A stretch of DNA of 64,000 nt, from assembly GCA_040954595.2 (NCBI GenBank), contig CM082592.2, positions 6,138,001 through 6,202,000 of the forward strand. The letters are read 5' to 3'. Source of the DNA: Balanoglossus misakiensis (Eukaryota; Hemichordata). Numbering within the stretch: the first letter of the stretch is position 1; each line of letters begins with the position of its first letter. Position numbers and translations under genes: made by a program. Shown here piece after piece: positions 46,296 to 58,200 of this stretch. The notes below the pieces were generated by a model. The model was not told where the DNA came from. It ran no database searches and was given only the letters and a program-made list of their open reading frames with translations.

Positions 46296-49200
46296 ATGAG
46301 TGAAACAATCACCGCCAGAAATGGCTGTCGAGACATTAACAAACCAGACGCGGAAAGAGCCCAACAGCAACTTCCACGGGGGCGCGGACACATCAATCCA
46401 CATCCCGAGAGCAGAAGAGCATGGTCACGCAAACCCAAACCCGTTCCTCATACTCCAAGAGGTGAGTCGATTGATGAAAATGTCGACACATGGCCGCCTC
46501 GCAGGACACTCATCCCCGATGACAAGTCACCGAGAGAGGAGATAATGAAAAGTGGCGGGAGAGGCGTTGTTAACGCTGACATACAAACTGTTGTAGCGAG
46601 CGGGAGAACAGCGGTTGTTGGTCGTGGACGTGGGCGGGGTGTGCTATCGTTAAATCAACCCATCACTCCGCCAAACCCCAAGAATGATTCGAGTCCACAC
46701 GGTGATGTCGGCGATTCAGACAGTAGCGGCGAGACCCTGCAGGCGACGAAAAGGTTCCGTAAACCCGGCAAACCGCTAGGAGTCGCCATCGCCTTTTCCA
46801 ACGCGAAGAGCATGCTGACAAGACTGTTGCAGGACAACGCGGAACACAATAATCGGGTAGACAGAGCAACAAGGCCAGTGTGTGCCGCCGATCGCGGAGG
46901 GTCGCGCGAAGCAAAATCGGACGTCGACTGCAACAGCAATAATCCGCACGTGAAGAATGAAGAGTTCAGTGGTGGTGACGGTAAGAGCATTCCAATCAAC
47001 CGCACAGATGCAAGTGGCCAGAAAGTAGTGGATGGTGCCGGTGATCAACAGGGAAAACGTAAAAGAAATTGGAGCCGCCGGTCTAGTGAAAATCTACACA
47101 GTGATGCGCTCTCACCATCAGCTGGGAATGGTGTATCATCTGAAGATGTCGGAGAAACAACCAACGATGAGCAGGACAACTTCATAGTAACCGGCCAGGC
47201 CAGTGAAAATGTGAAAATCACAACCGACTCTGCAGAATCGGAGTGGGAAGACATCAGTTACGGAAAACCAAATGAGAGACGTGTTGTCACACAAAGCCCA
47301 GTAAAACATGATGCACAGAACTCCGCAACCACCCACAGTTCCATTGATGACTCCGAAGACCAGAGATTTTTCCTTGCGGAAATCCCTGTGGAGTCTGACG
47401 AGGCAACACACCCCTCGGTGGTTACTTCCAGTCCTGTTGGTGAACTGCACAAAAATGTACTGGAAGAGCTGTGTGAATCGTACTGCCCAACAGATACCAG
47501 TGATAGCTGCAGTGACTGCGAAGTGGCTATAGAAACCCTGAGCCAGGAATTCAACAACGAAAGCAGTGGTACGTCCCTACTTGACCAGCTATGCAGCAAC
47601 GGTTCAGATGTCACTACTTTGGCGGCGGCGTTCAACACCCCCAGCAAGCCACTGTCAGATATGAGGATTGTCACCCCCAGATCAGAGAAACGCGAGAACA
47701 ACGAGAAGTTGTCGGAGGGAGATCGCCGTGCCATACAAACCAGCTGGATGCCCATACGCGCCCCGGAAGACCAGCACCGTGACTGTTCACGGAATCTGGC
47801 CACCAGGTACTCACAAGAACCAGAAACGGGCGGCTGGCTGGACAGCCGTGCGAAGTTCGTTCCAAATCAGATGCGCAGTGATCCACGTTACGGGTACAGT
47901 GCGAGATTGTCACCTGAAAATGATAGAAATCGCAATGTAGTGCCTGCACCAGTGCTACAACAACCAACATACTCTAACACACTAACATCAGAGTATACTC
48001 CTTTGAATGCAGACAGCCGTCGTCAATTTCCATTGTTCTCGTCATCTGGAAACGCGCCATCTCCAATATTGGAAACTCCACCTTGGAGTCACAGGAACGT
48101 TGTTATAACACCTCCCTTGGATGACGCCGTACCTGACCATGTGTGGCCTCCCTCAGCGCTTCCCAGCCAGGAAATCTCCGCTGATGACAAGGTGTCAAAA
48201 GAGGTGTTCGAGTGGCTGTTTTCCGAAGAGCAAAGTGAAAATAGTAGTGAAGATGGTAACGTGTCGACGAATGGAAACTTTGCAGATAAGAACTCAACAA
48301 GGAAAGTTAGCAGTGTGCCAGGCAGTGTGTCACCTGTCGAGAAGGGGTCTCCTGCTAGTGAGAGAAAGTATTGGGAAGAAAACAGCGCTGCTTCTTCCAG
48401 TGTACGATACAAAAAATACAGAGACGGCACAAAATATGAACTGCCCCCAAGATACCAGAAAATGATGGCCCTGAAGGCTAAGTCAAATGCTGCGGGGAGA
48501 ACAATCCAAGGAAGGGACCAGAAGAGCAGTGTTGCAACACCTGACGACGAAATGAAGCCCAAACTGTCGGTATCCAGTGAAGGAAGAACAACCTCCGTGG
48601 ATAAACGCCCATCGCTGCGCAGGAAACCCAAACTGATACCAGCCGCGAGTCCACAGGAAACCGAGAAAAATGCGAGCAGTACTGAAGTCACACCCAACCT
48701 GAGTGATGTCGATGGAAGTATCTACAACAGGCAGTGGACCAATGCCTACGAGAGATACAACCAGACTCCCAAATTGACCAATCAGTCAAGTCTGTCCGTA
48801 GATGATGAGCTTCGGCCGTGGAGAAAGAGGCAAGGAGCCGACTTCGTGCCACAGTACACAGAGAACACATCACCATTTGATGTGTCTACCAGCAGTTCCT
48901 GCAGTCCGTCACCAACTACATCACTGCCATCTATCCCATACTACAAACGCATACAGCACTTCATGAATCTGACCGGATCCAGCGCAGACAGCAGATTTGG
49001 ATTCCTGGACACGCACTGCCACATCGACTATCTCTTTAACCGACTGAGTTACAAAGGTACGTTCACTGCCTACATGCAAGAACACCAGTTTCCTGCGAAC
49101 TTCGATGGCTGCGTCGCTGTGTTTTGCGACCCGGACGCCTTCTACACGGGCAAGTGGAGAAGCCTGCTGAAAGAAGACAAAGTATGGGGAGCGTTTGGAA

Positions 49201-49805
49201 TTCACCCCCACAGTTCCAACGGCTACAATGACATAGTCGAGAGGGGGATAAAGGAGGCCCTGGCTCACCCGAAGGCTGTGGCCCTGGGGGAAATCGGCTT
49301 GGACTATTCTGACCACTGCCATTGCGATAAGGTAACCCAGCACATGGTGTTCGAAAGACAGTTGCGACTGGCCATAGAGTTGGGAAAACCGCTGGTGATA
49401 CACGCGAGACAAGCCGAAGACGAGACGACCGAGATTCTCAAGAGGGTGGTACCGCGCGCTTACAAGATCCACCGACACTGCTTCACCGGAACTTCAGAAC
49501 AAGCGGGGCAAATACTGTCCGCGTTTCCCAACTCGTACATCGGCCTGACTGCGCTGGTGACGTACCGCTCGGCAACCCAGGTGCACCGAACGGCCGTGGA
49601 TGTTCCTTTGGACAGGATGCTGCTGGAAACCGACGCTCCGTTCTTCGTCCCCAATCAAGTGAAGGTGGCGGACCGTTCCGCGAAGTGGTCCAATCCGGGC
49701 ATGGCGGTGTTCGTTGCCCAGCGTATAGCCGAACTGAAAGGCATCCCGGTGAGCGACGTGCTGACCGCGACGAGGAAGAACGCCAAGGATATGTACGGAG
49801 TGTGA
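46296..49805 (+). CDS. TATDN2: TATDN2, TatD-domain nuclease-like protein with long disordered N-terminus
   Basis: One uninterrupted exon of 1169 codons. Residues about 900-1169 form a TatD-type metal-dependent hydrolase barrel: FLDTHCHID (H907, H909), WGAFGIHPH, ALGEIGLDY (E999), LVIHAR (H1036), KIHRHCFTG (H1059/H1061), LLETDAPFF (D1113), so all expected metal and catalytic positions are filled. Residues 1-890 are low-complexity, rich in Ser, Asp, Asn and Arg, with RG-rich patches (PRGRGH; GRGRGRG) that suggest RNA binding. This layout, disordered N-terminus plus C-terminal TatD, is that of animal TATDN2, whose vertebrate form is reported as a nuclease. It is longer than human TATDN2 (about 760). 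The single coding exon is notable because most other genes here are split; 5'UTR introns are possible. It runs head-to-head with PGAM5. Confidence 0.95.
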   Translation: MSETITARNGCRDINKPDAERAQQQLPRGRGHINPHPESRRAWSRKPKPVPHTPRGESIDENVDTWPPRRTLIPDDKSPREEIMKSGGRGVVNADIQTVVASGRTAVVGRGRGRGVLSLNQPITPPNPKNDSSPHGDVGDSDSSGETLQATKRFRKPGKPLGVAIAFSNAKSMLTRLLQDNAEHNNRVDRATRPVCAADRGGSREAKSDVDCNSNNPHVKNEEFSGGDGKSIPINRTDASGQKVVDGAGDQQGKRKRNWSRRSSENLHSDALSPSAGNGVSSEDVGETTNDEQDNFIVTGQASENVKITTDSAESEWEDISYGKPNERRVVTQSPVKHDAQNSATTHSSIDDSEDQRFFLAEIPVESDEATHPSVVTSSPVGELHKNVLEELCESYCPTDTSDSCSDCEVAIETLSQEFNNESSGTSLLDQLCSNGSDVTTLAAAFNTPSKPLSDMRIVTPRSEKRENNEKLSEGDRRAIQTSWMPIRAPEDQHRDCSRNLATRYSQEPETGGWLDSRAKFVPNQMRSDPRYGYSARLSPENDRNRNVVPAPVLQQPTYSNTLTSEYTPLNADSRRQFPLFSSSGNAPSPILETPPWSHRNVVITPPLDDAVPDHVWPPSALPSQEISADDKVSKEVFEWLFSEEQSENSSEDGNVSTNGNFADKNSTRKVSSVPGSVSPVEKGSPASERKYWEENSAASSSVRYKKYRDGTKYELPPRYQKMMALKAKSNAAGRTIQGRDQKSSVATPDDEMKPKLSVSSEGRTTSVDKRPSLRRKPKLIPAASPQETEKNASSTEVTPNLSDVDGSIYNRQWTNAYERYNQTPKLTNQSSLSVDDELRPWRKRQGADFVPQYTENTSPFDVSTSSSCSPSPTTSLPSIPYYKRIQHFMNLTGSSADSRFGFLDTHCHIDYLFNRLSYKGTFTAYMQEHQFPANFDGCVAVFCDPDAFYTGKWRSLLKEDKVWGAFGIHPHSSNGYNDIVERGIKEALAHPKAVALGEIGLDYSDHCHCDKVTQHMVFERQLRLAIELGKPLVIHARQAEDETTEILKRVVPRAYKIHRHCFTGTSEQAGQILSAFPNSYIGLTALVTYRSATQVHRTAVDVPLDRMLLETDAPFFVPNQVKVADRSAKWSNPGMAVFVAQRIAELKGIPVSDVLTATRKNAKDMYGV

Positions 49806-52276
49806 ATCATCCACTTGAATTACAGACGAAATTGCTCTGCTGGGAGGGAACATTGATGAACTGTTAAATCAACAAATTCAAAACTCTCGATTTATTTTGT
49901 ATCTCTCGCAACAGTGACAATGCCTTACTTTGTAAAGTGAGATCATTTTAGGCTGCTTAGACAAACGTTTGTTCATCGTTCTTTTTCATATTTTTATTAT
50001 TTCTGTGACATCTCTTTGAAACAAAACGCAAATCATAACAAGAAAGAGAGACTTGAATAAGAAATGACTATAGTGAAAGCAGAACAAATAAGACAAGACA
50101 ATTTGCGTTTAAAAGCAGACTGTACATTGCAACATAGAGCAGCATTGCAGGAAAATAACAATTGACAGTTCAATTCATGAAGTACAACAGAAGAAAAGTT
50201 GAGTTTAAAGACGAGAAGTCACCATTGCTTGACATTTATCTGTTTCTTTTGCTTCATATATATGTTGCTATGTCACTATTGAGAGCTTTTTGATCTACAT
50301 GTGAATATGATGTAGATTCTGACGACAAAAAACCTGGTGTGTACTGTATAATGCCCAAACGAGAAATTATAAGTTAACAATTTCAAGAGAGCGAAAAAAG
50401 CGGAGCTTTTTTTTAGAACCAGTGATTCAGAACATTTTTGTGAGTATAACAATGAAAGACTGAGATGAAAACATAATTGACATTGCAAAAGAACACTTGG
50501 GTCTCATAGTCTATTAGTATACTGTTACAACTCTGAGTCACATCATCTTTCCTTATTGCGTGTGCATTAAAAAAATCTACCCTACCACCCCTTCTGCGCA
50601 GTGGAATATTCTGCACATTTTTCATTGTATCGAGATCCACTCTACCATAGGGAGTAGTGGCTAACATCTCAAACAAGTTCAGTGGTACAAGCTTTTCTTT
50701 TGATGTTGTGTTTACAAAATAAATATAAATTGTTTTCAACAGTTTTCTTGGGGATCACTGATAATAATTTTGCCCTGCACTATACAGACCAAAGATACTA
50801 TTTTCAAAGCTAGAATTCTGCATGTTATCTGTGAATTTTTACAAAACCCTGGTAATCACGGAAACATTTTAAGAAACAGTATTGGTAAAATGGCTCAAAA
50901 CAACTGGATTTTCCGTTTTATTTTTGATTAAAGTTAAACAGACCGATTTTTTAAAAATTTCAGAAACTTACTCTTTCAATAAAATGATGTACGATTAAAA
51001 AAAATGCATCTAGACATTTGACATTTTACCACACTGCATTGTGGGTACAGGTCAAAGGTCTCTGTCCTTTTCATCCTTTGCAAATCACATCACCATGGTG
51101 ATACTACTAGTACGTGCTGTGTTCAGCCAAGGTTCATATACATAGCGCCACTGAAAATTCCAGAACTTACATAGAATTTTTCCAGGAACATTTGTATTCA
51201 GAAAACCAGTTATTGCATTAAAAAAAATTCACAAAAAATCAACATTTTATACCTTTCACAGAAAATCATCATTTTAAACCTGTGTCGGTAGCGGGATCGC
51301 TTTTCAGGACTTTCCTGAAGCGAGTTTCATTTTCTTTGTTAACTCTACAAATGGACTCAATGAGAACCTTGCATTTTGTTATATCATGCAGCATAGCCAA
51401 GCAATAATCTAAACAAATTTCTCCATGATTGCCCACTAAAACTGGATATATCCAATGTAACCTGTGAATACATGTACTAATAATCTAGTATGTACTCATA
51501 GTTACTATACCAACCAGTAATCATGATTTGTTGCCCTATTGAACAGGACATTAGTGTACAGAACTACACAAAAACACCTAGAAGTATAATATAATGTATA
51601 TTCATGTGGATAAATTACCACATAGGATTGGATCAATGGATGATGAATCGAAATGCATGTTTTCACATTCGAAGGCTTTATGCAACGCAGCACGTCATTC
51701 AGGACTTGGACACTGGAGGCTTAGGCAGGTGCACACTGAGTCAATACACAAATTATGGCCATGTTGATCTTCAAGAATAAATGGCCAAGAATGGCTAAAA
51801 TACCGCACTTTCCAGTATTCACCAGATTTGTAATGGGTGTAATGCTGTTCACAATGACAGATGTCTGCTACGAAACATGGCAAGACTTTCAAGAAAATCA
51901 TGTTCTGAATTTTAAAAGTACAAATTTGGAAATGTTTTTTTTGTAATGAAATGCTGAAGTGGCAACAAAAGCTAACTTGAAATAAAAAAAATTTGCAGAA
52001 ACAAAAAAAAATCAAAATGAATTTGGACATCTATAATGGCACAAACATACATAACATTTACTGTCACAATCTAAAAACTGGATGGCAAAAACTTAAACTT
52101 TGGAGAGAGATAAATAAGATATTATACAGAAACTGTGCAACTCGGGTTAAATATTTATAAGAAACACACCCAGCCATCTAACTTCTACAGTACACACATA
52201 CCCCCGCAAGGAAGACGACACATATGCATAGAAAATGCAAGCTGACTGAGTTGGTGTGTGCAAGTGTGTACTAGTC
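49806..52276. other. 3' regions of convergent TATDN2 and ANKFY1
   Basis: 2.5 kb, AT-rich, no supported gene. I see no AATAAA for TATDN2 soon after its stop. Minus-strand AATAAA copies at 49891-49896 and 50917-50922 could end ANKFY1; the first would give a 3'UTR of about 2.4 kb reaching the TATDN2 stop. A minus-strand frame at 50413-50739 has no recognisable features. Confidence 0.45.
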
Positions 52277-55200
52277 TTATGGGGAGCCACCCAGCGTAAG
52301 GACATCGAAGCACATATCACAGACACGGACCGGTTTGTTGAGATCGTACTTGATTATTGGCATCATCTTGGCCGAACATTTGGAGCAAACGATGCGACCA
52401 CAATGCCGGCTGAAAAGTGAACGGAAAAGGCAAGTCTTGAGTAGTGGTTGAAAATATAAAAACGAACAATGTTTTGTCCATGACGAGGAAATTGTTAGGG
52501 CCCTGTGAAATTATGTGGGTTTCAATGCAGGACTTGAAACAGTGTGTCCTAACCGCAAAATTCTATACACTCAAACAGGCTACATTTTACAAACTACATG
52601 TAGTAAAAATGTAGCATTCATGTATTTTCAAATCCAGCAGAAAATAAAGCAAAGTACTAGTTACCCTCAACATACAAGACCCGTTTTGTTGACAATAACT
52701 CACCAGTGATGCTTTCTAGTTTTGATTCCAAATTTCACTTGACATTCTTGACACGTTTCACATTCTGACCACCTGGGTTCTGAAGACAGCATGTCTGAAA
52801 TTGGAAAGTCCAGAGTCATTCTATGATTTTACAAGATCCTCGGTTACGACAAAGAAATGCCGTGGTCTCCATCAGACCAGCGCCAGACACACACAGGCAA
52901 AGTCTATAACACTCACCTAGCAGCCTAAATAAAAGCTGTTTTGTTGCTACTTGTGCATTGAATATGGATAGTCCCTGTTTGTTGACCGTGCCCAGACAAC
53001 CGCCACATCGGACCACAGCTCGACAAAGGTTAGCATTGCCTTGTTGGTATGCTAGCAGTAACACTGAAATAAATCAAATCAAATCATATCAGATCAGGTC
53101 AAATCAAATAAAACTGACACACATCAACACTGTTACAGGACAGTGACATATGATTTCTGATACACATTAAATTTAACATTGCAACTTCAAGGAGATAACA
53201 TCTTAGAAAGGATTACAAATACTTGGTGAGTGACCCGTGAAAGCTCTACCAGAATGATGTAGAAATATGATCAGAGACTGGTGTTTTGGTTATAGTGGTA
53301 TTCACAGTGGATTTCAAGACAATATCAATTATAGACAGTGCCTGGGGAATCGTACCTGTATTGCCCTCAGCATCTGGGGCATCTATTGGATAATCTGGCA
53401 TACACTCTTTGAACAATTCAAAGATAGCGGCAGCATTGTCTCTGCCGTACTGACCCAGCACATGCATCGGTGTCTGGCCCCTGTCGTATCAAAATGAAAT
53501 TGTCAGTTATATACTCAATAATATAAGTGGAAAGGTTGTGTGATGAGATAATGTAATGGCCCAGGAGTGTCAAATTCAGGTCATGTTCCTGAAACAGCTC
53601 AGATTTGAGTAAAGAGACACGCTACATGAAGTGGTGTTACACATCCTGGCACTACAAGGGGCTAAGCTTGCGAAGTAGTACACACGCCTCACCTTAGATT
53701 GACATGTTCTGCATTAATTCTGGACTCTGTGAGCAACACCCGCACACAGTTGATATTCCCTTGCTGTACTGCTACATGCAACGCTGCCAGAAAAAAAGAC
53801 AAATTTAAACATTGTGTATTCTAATAAGAATTTCAAATGTTTTTTACGCTGTGCAAGAACCACAGACGAGAGAAGGTTCAGTTGTAAGTGCTGAAATTGT
53901 CATGCTATGCAATACAGTCAGCAAACCTCACCATTATTCAAATTATCATCTAACGCATCCACTTCTATCTTGTTATCTATGAGTATACTACAGATGGCAG
54001 GATGGTCGTGCGTGGCAGCGATGTGGAGACACGTCTGTTTGTGGTTGTTCAGATCGCCGATATTGGCTCCAGCCAGCAACTGAAAAAATGAGACAAAATA
54101 ATGGTACATTTGAGTTGGCTGTCTATTCCAAACAGTTACTATTCCTTAGTGGCCAATGGCCATCACATTTATTCCAAACTATCAATCTCAATTACAAGAC
54201 AATTTAAATAAGTTTTTTTGGTATTTCATCTTAAATGGGTATACAGACAGAAGGCATACACACAAGTGCAGTACTGCAGTGAAAAGCATTGTGTGCTACC
54301 AACAGTGGTCATCGGTTCACCTTTATTTTGACAACATGATCCACAACCAAATCTTCCTCTTATTTGTAAATGGGCAAAGCTACTTCAGACTCACCAGATT
54401 TCGGACGATCATCTCATTACCGGTATGCACGGCTAAATGGAGGGGAGTCAACCGGCTGGAGTCCTGGACTCTGGAGTTGACGTTTGCGTGGACACTTATC
54501 AAAAATAAAACACTTTCTATGTCGCTATTGGTTATGGCTATGTGTAAGAAATTTCTCCCTTTGTTGTCGAGCTGGAAACGAAGCAAGAAAAAAAACAGGA
54601 ATAATGCATGAGGTATGAGCTCAAAAGTGGCTTTCATTTTCTGCCCATTTCCTATTATTCTTGTACTTCTGCATTTCTGCGATGATGTTTGTTTTTACTC
54701 TACTCGAGACATGAAAGCTATTATGGATGCATTAATTTCAAAACAAAACAAAACCAGACTCATAAAGATAATCCACCAACCTGTTCGGCAGCCCCTGGTT
54801 CTCGCTCTAAAATCATCTGAGCCGCTTTGTTGTTCTTGAACGTCATGGCCGCCGCAAACGGCGTCAGTCCGGTTCTGTCCCGGAGAGTCAAGTCCAACAG
54901 TGGATGCGACATCAAGAGCCTGATGAGCACGTCGTGCTGGTTGGTGATGGCTATGTGGATGGGCGTTCTCCCCTCACTATCCTGTATCCACAAAGAGAAA
55001 GCCATGGGAATCATTCATTTACAGATTAATTAATCAAGAGAAGCCATTTGAACCTGTTTCATTTTGTTTCTGCTACAAAGTTTCAGAAAGACCGAGTATC
55101 ACTTTAGCTTATGCCCTTCCACTTCCTAAACACGGCAAAAATCAGCCACTTGAATTTGTGTTGACCATATGAGATTTTTATCGCTCACCTAGGTAGCCAA

Positions 55201-58200
55201 AACCTATTTGAGGTAGCAAGAATATAGCAAAGCTTCCCCATGTTCAAAATGAAAGTACACAGACCTTGGCATTGACATCAGCATTCATTTCAATGAGGGA
55301 CTGTACAACTTTGTCCAACCCCCACTGACACGCCAGATGCAAAGGTCCCTGACCGTCTCTGGCCTCATCCTCCCCCTCGCCATTAGGACCAGGTTTGCGA
55401 GGACTATTCACGTCGCAAATGCTGAAAGACAACAAAAAAGGTAAATACTACTTTGCAACAATTTCACATTTTAGTGGCTCCTAAAATTAGGTATTGATAC
55501 ATGTAGGTTGCCTTATTCACAGATGGCACATTGAACTTTCTGTAGTAGTACATTGCCAAGACTTTCTAGTCTCAGACTGGCAAACACACTTCTCCTCAAG
55601 GAAACGGGTCACACTTGATTAGCATACCTCCTTATAAGGAAACAACCCACAGACTCGTTGTTCTCGTCAATGGCCCTGTGGAGCAACGTCTGTTGGCATC
55701 CTCCCGGTCCACGCCCCCACCCGTTGGTGTCGCACCCGTGTCTGACGAGAGTCGAGGCGATGTCCTCCTGCCCGCTCTCCAGCGCGATCCACAGCGGTGG
55801 GTTGCCGTTCTCGTCGATGACGTTCATGTTCGCCCCACGCACGCAGAGAGCGTCGACGACAACCGGGAGGTGCCGCTTGATAGCTGCCTGTAATGGCGTT
55901 TCATTTCCTCTTGTCCTGAGGAGAGAAGTGCAATGGCAATGTTAGTTCTTCTGACAGTAAAACCTGTCTGCAGTGAACTCTGTCTAATCTGGAAACCTGT
56001 CTATATGGAACACCCTTTCCAGTCCCATTTACATAGAACTACATGTTAACAGAACCTCTGTAAACCAGACACCCGGGAAAAAAAGCAATCCCTTCAGTGT
56101 CTTTGGTGTCAAGCTTAGATAGATTTTTCACTGTACTTACACGCACTCATAAATAACTCATCATTTGCAATTTCCAAAATTCACACAGACAGACAGAATC
56201 CGATCTTACTTGATATTGATATCGGCCTGATGCTCCAACAAGAACAACGCACTGGCAGTGTCCTGCTTCATGATGGCCTGGTGCAGCAGCGTCATTCCGT
56301 CGCTCATGGTGTGATTGATGTTGGCGCCACCGGCCAGCAGCTGGGCGGCTATGTCGTGGAAGCCCATCCAGAGAGCCAGGCCCAGGACGGTCTGCTCTTG
56401 GCTGTCGACTAGGTTCAGGTCGGGGATGATCTGCAAGCTGTTGCTGCTGTGAAGTGCATTGGCTGGGAAGAGAGCAACAACACACAGTCAAACCTATGTA
56501 TAGAGGCCAGTCAAGTCTAGACCGGTGTGGCCTTTGTAGACAGGTCAGTTAATGCACATGTAAACTGCACAGGGTAGTAACAAAGCAGCTACAATAGACA
56601 AGTTTCCACTATACAGGGGTGGCCCCTAACACACTGTAATTCCAATATGAATATCTCGAGCCCTTGTTGTCTTTGCCTACATTTAATACCAGCCTCTATC
56701 CCATATTACTACTAATACTAGGTCCTTTTGTTGTGTTGTGAAACCTTGTAAAAATTTGGACAAAAAAGTTATCTAAATAATTTGTATTGAAAAGTAATCT
56801 TTCAGTGTAATAATTGGTTTAATCTAGTCTGCAGCTATGATCTACAGTATATGACCGTAACCCATGGCAACACATGGATCGGGTTCAGATTTACCTGGAA
56901 CTCGAAAAAAAACTTACCCCGGTGCTCCAAGAACACAGCCACCACATCGGTGTGTTTGTTTGCAATGGCAATGTGCAGCGGCGTCTGCTGCGAGGCGTCC
57001 GGTGTGGTGTCGGCGCCCTCTATGTTGAATTTGCTCAGAGGTTTGCTGACGTCGAACTTCGTCTGGGCGTTGGGATTGGAGCCCCTCTGCAGCAGCTGTG
57101 TGGAGAGCTTGGCCAGGCCGAACTTGGCTGCCGTGTGGAGGGGCGTTTCTCCCTGGAAGAGAAAAGAGTCACAGTTTACAACCAAAACGCTATCATTGCA
57201 AAAGCATCATATCAAGTCACCAGCCACCTTTTTTTGCATTTCTGCAAATAGGCCATCTTGAAAATATACATCTATACTTTTGTGATTATTACCTGGAGGT
57301 TAGCATGACTTGGACTTGAATTGTGTTCTACAAGGAACAACGCCGCCTCCTCATTCCTGGCCCGGCATGCCAAATGTAGCAGAGTGTCACCTGTGATTAT
57401 AAAACAAAGTCATCCATTGGATTAGAATAAACAGTGCAGAAGTTGCCCAACAGTTCTAGGACAGGCACCCCCTGAAAATTTACCCACCGGACAATTACCC
57501 CAACACTATCTTTAACCCTAACCTTGACTTTTGGGTGACAAATGTCATAGAGGTGCTGTCCAGGGGATCGATGTTTCTAATCCTAACAGACTATACATGT
57601 ACCTTAGAAAACTTGAAAATCGACAAATTGTAAGGCACATATCACCATACGGCAAGGTACAGTGCTAAAATAAAATCTCAATATTCAAATTTTTTTGTTT
57701 TCAGCGAAAATAAGTTCCAATGACAATAAAGTATTCCACATACCTGTCTTGGGGTTTATGGCATCTGGAGTGCTTCCCCTGCCTATAAGTCTTGCAGCGA
57801 AGCTCCCAGCATCGTATCTTTGGTCCCCGGTGGAATTGTCAAGCGCCAGCCACAGCACAACATCGTCTTCGTTATTCCTCAGTTCCAAGTCTAGCCTGAC
57901 AAAAGAAATGTTTCATGACAGTGATTCTGTACACTCAGTATCATCAAAAATAATACTTCAATGTCTTTGAAATACTCATTCGTTGAAAAAAATTCTTTCT
58001 ACATACAATTACATGTACAGTGGTGTACATGGAATACCAATCTGATCAATACAAACGCACATACATACGCACAGGCAGGCAAATGTGAACTTACTGTTTA
58101 TAATCTAAAAGTAGCGTGAAGACTGCCTCACTTCGGGCTGCGATGGCTCTGTGCAACGGAGTGCTACAAATAAAAACAAAATCAATTCAATACACCATAA

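Noticed and set aside
46655-49853. Minus-strand frames of up to 202 codons across TATDN2
   Set aside because: Antisense shadows of the long single-exon TATDN2 gene.
50413-50739. 108-codon minus-strand frame
   Set aside because: Lies in AT-rich 3' region of ANKFY1; no recognisable domain, codon bias or splice evidence.
57475-57570. Sequence resembling telomere-like CCCTAACC units
   Set aside because: Only scattered TTAACCCTAACC, not a tandem telomeric array; probably part of a dispersed repeat that I cannot delimit.
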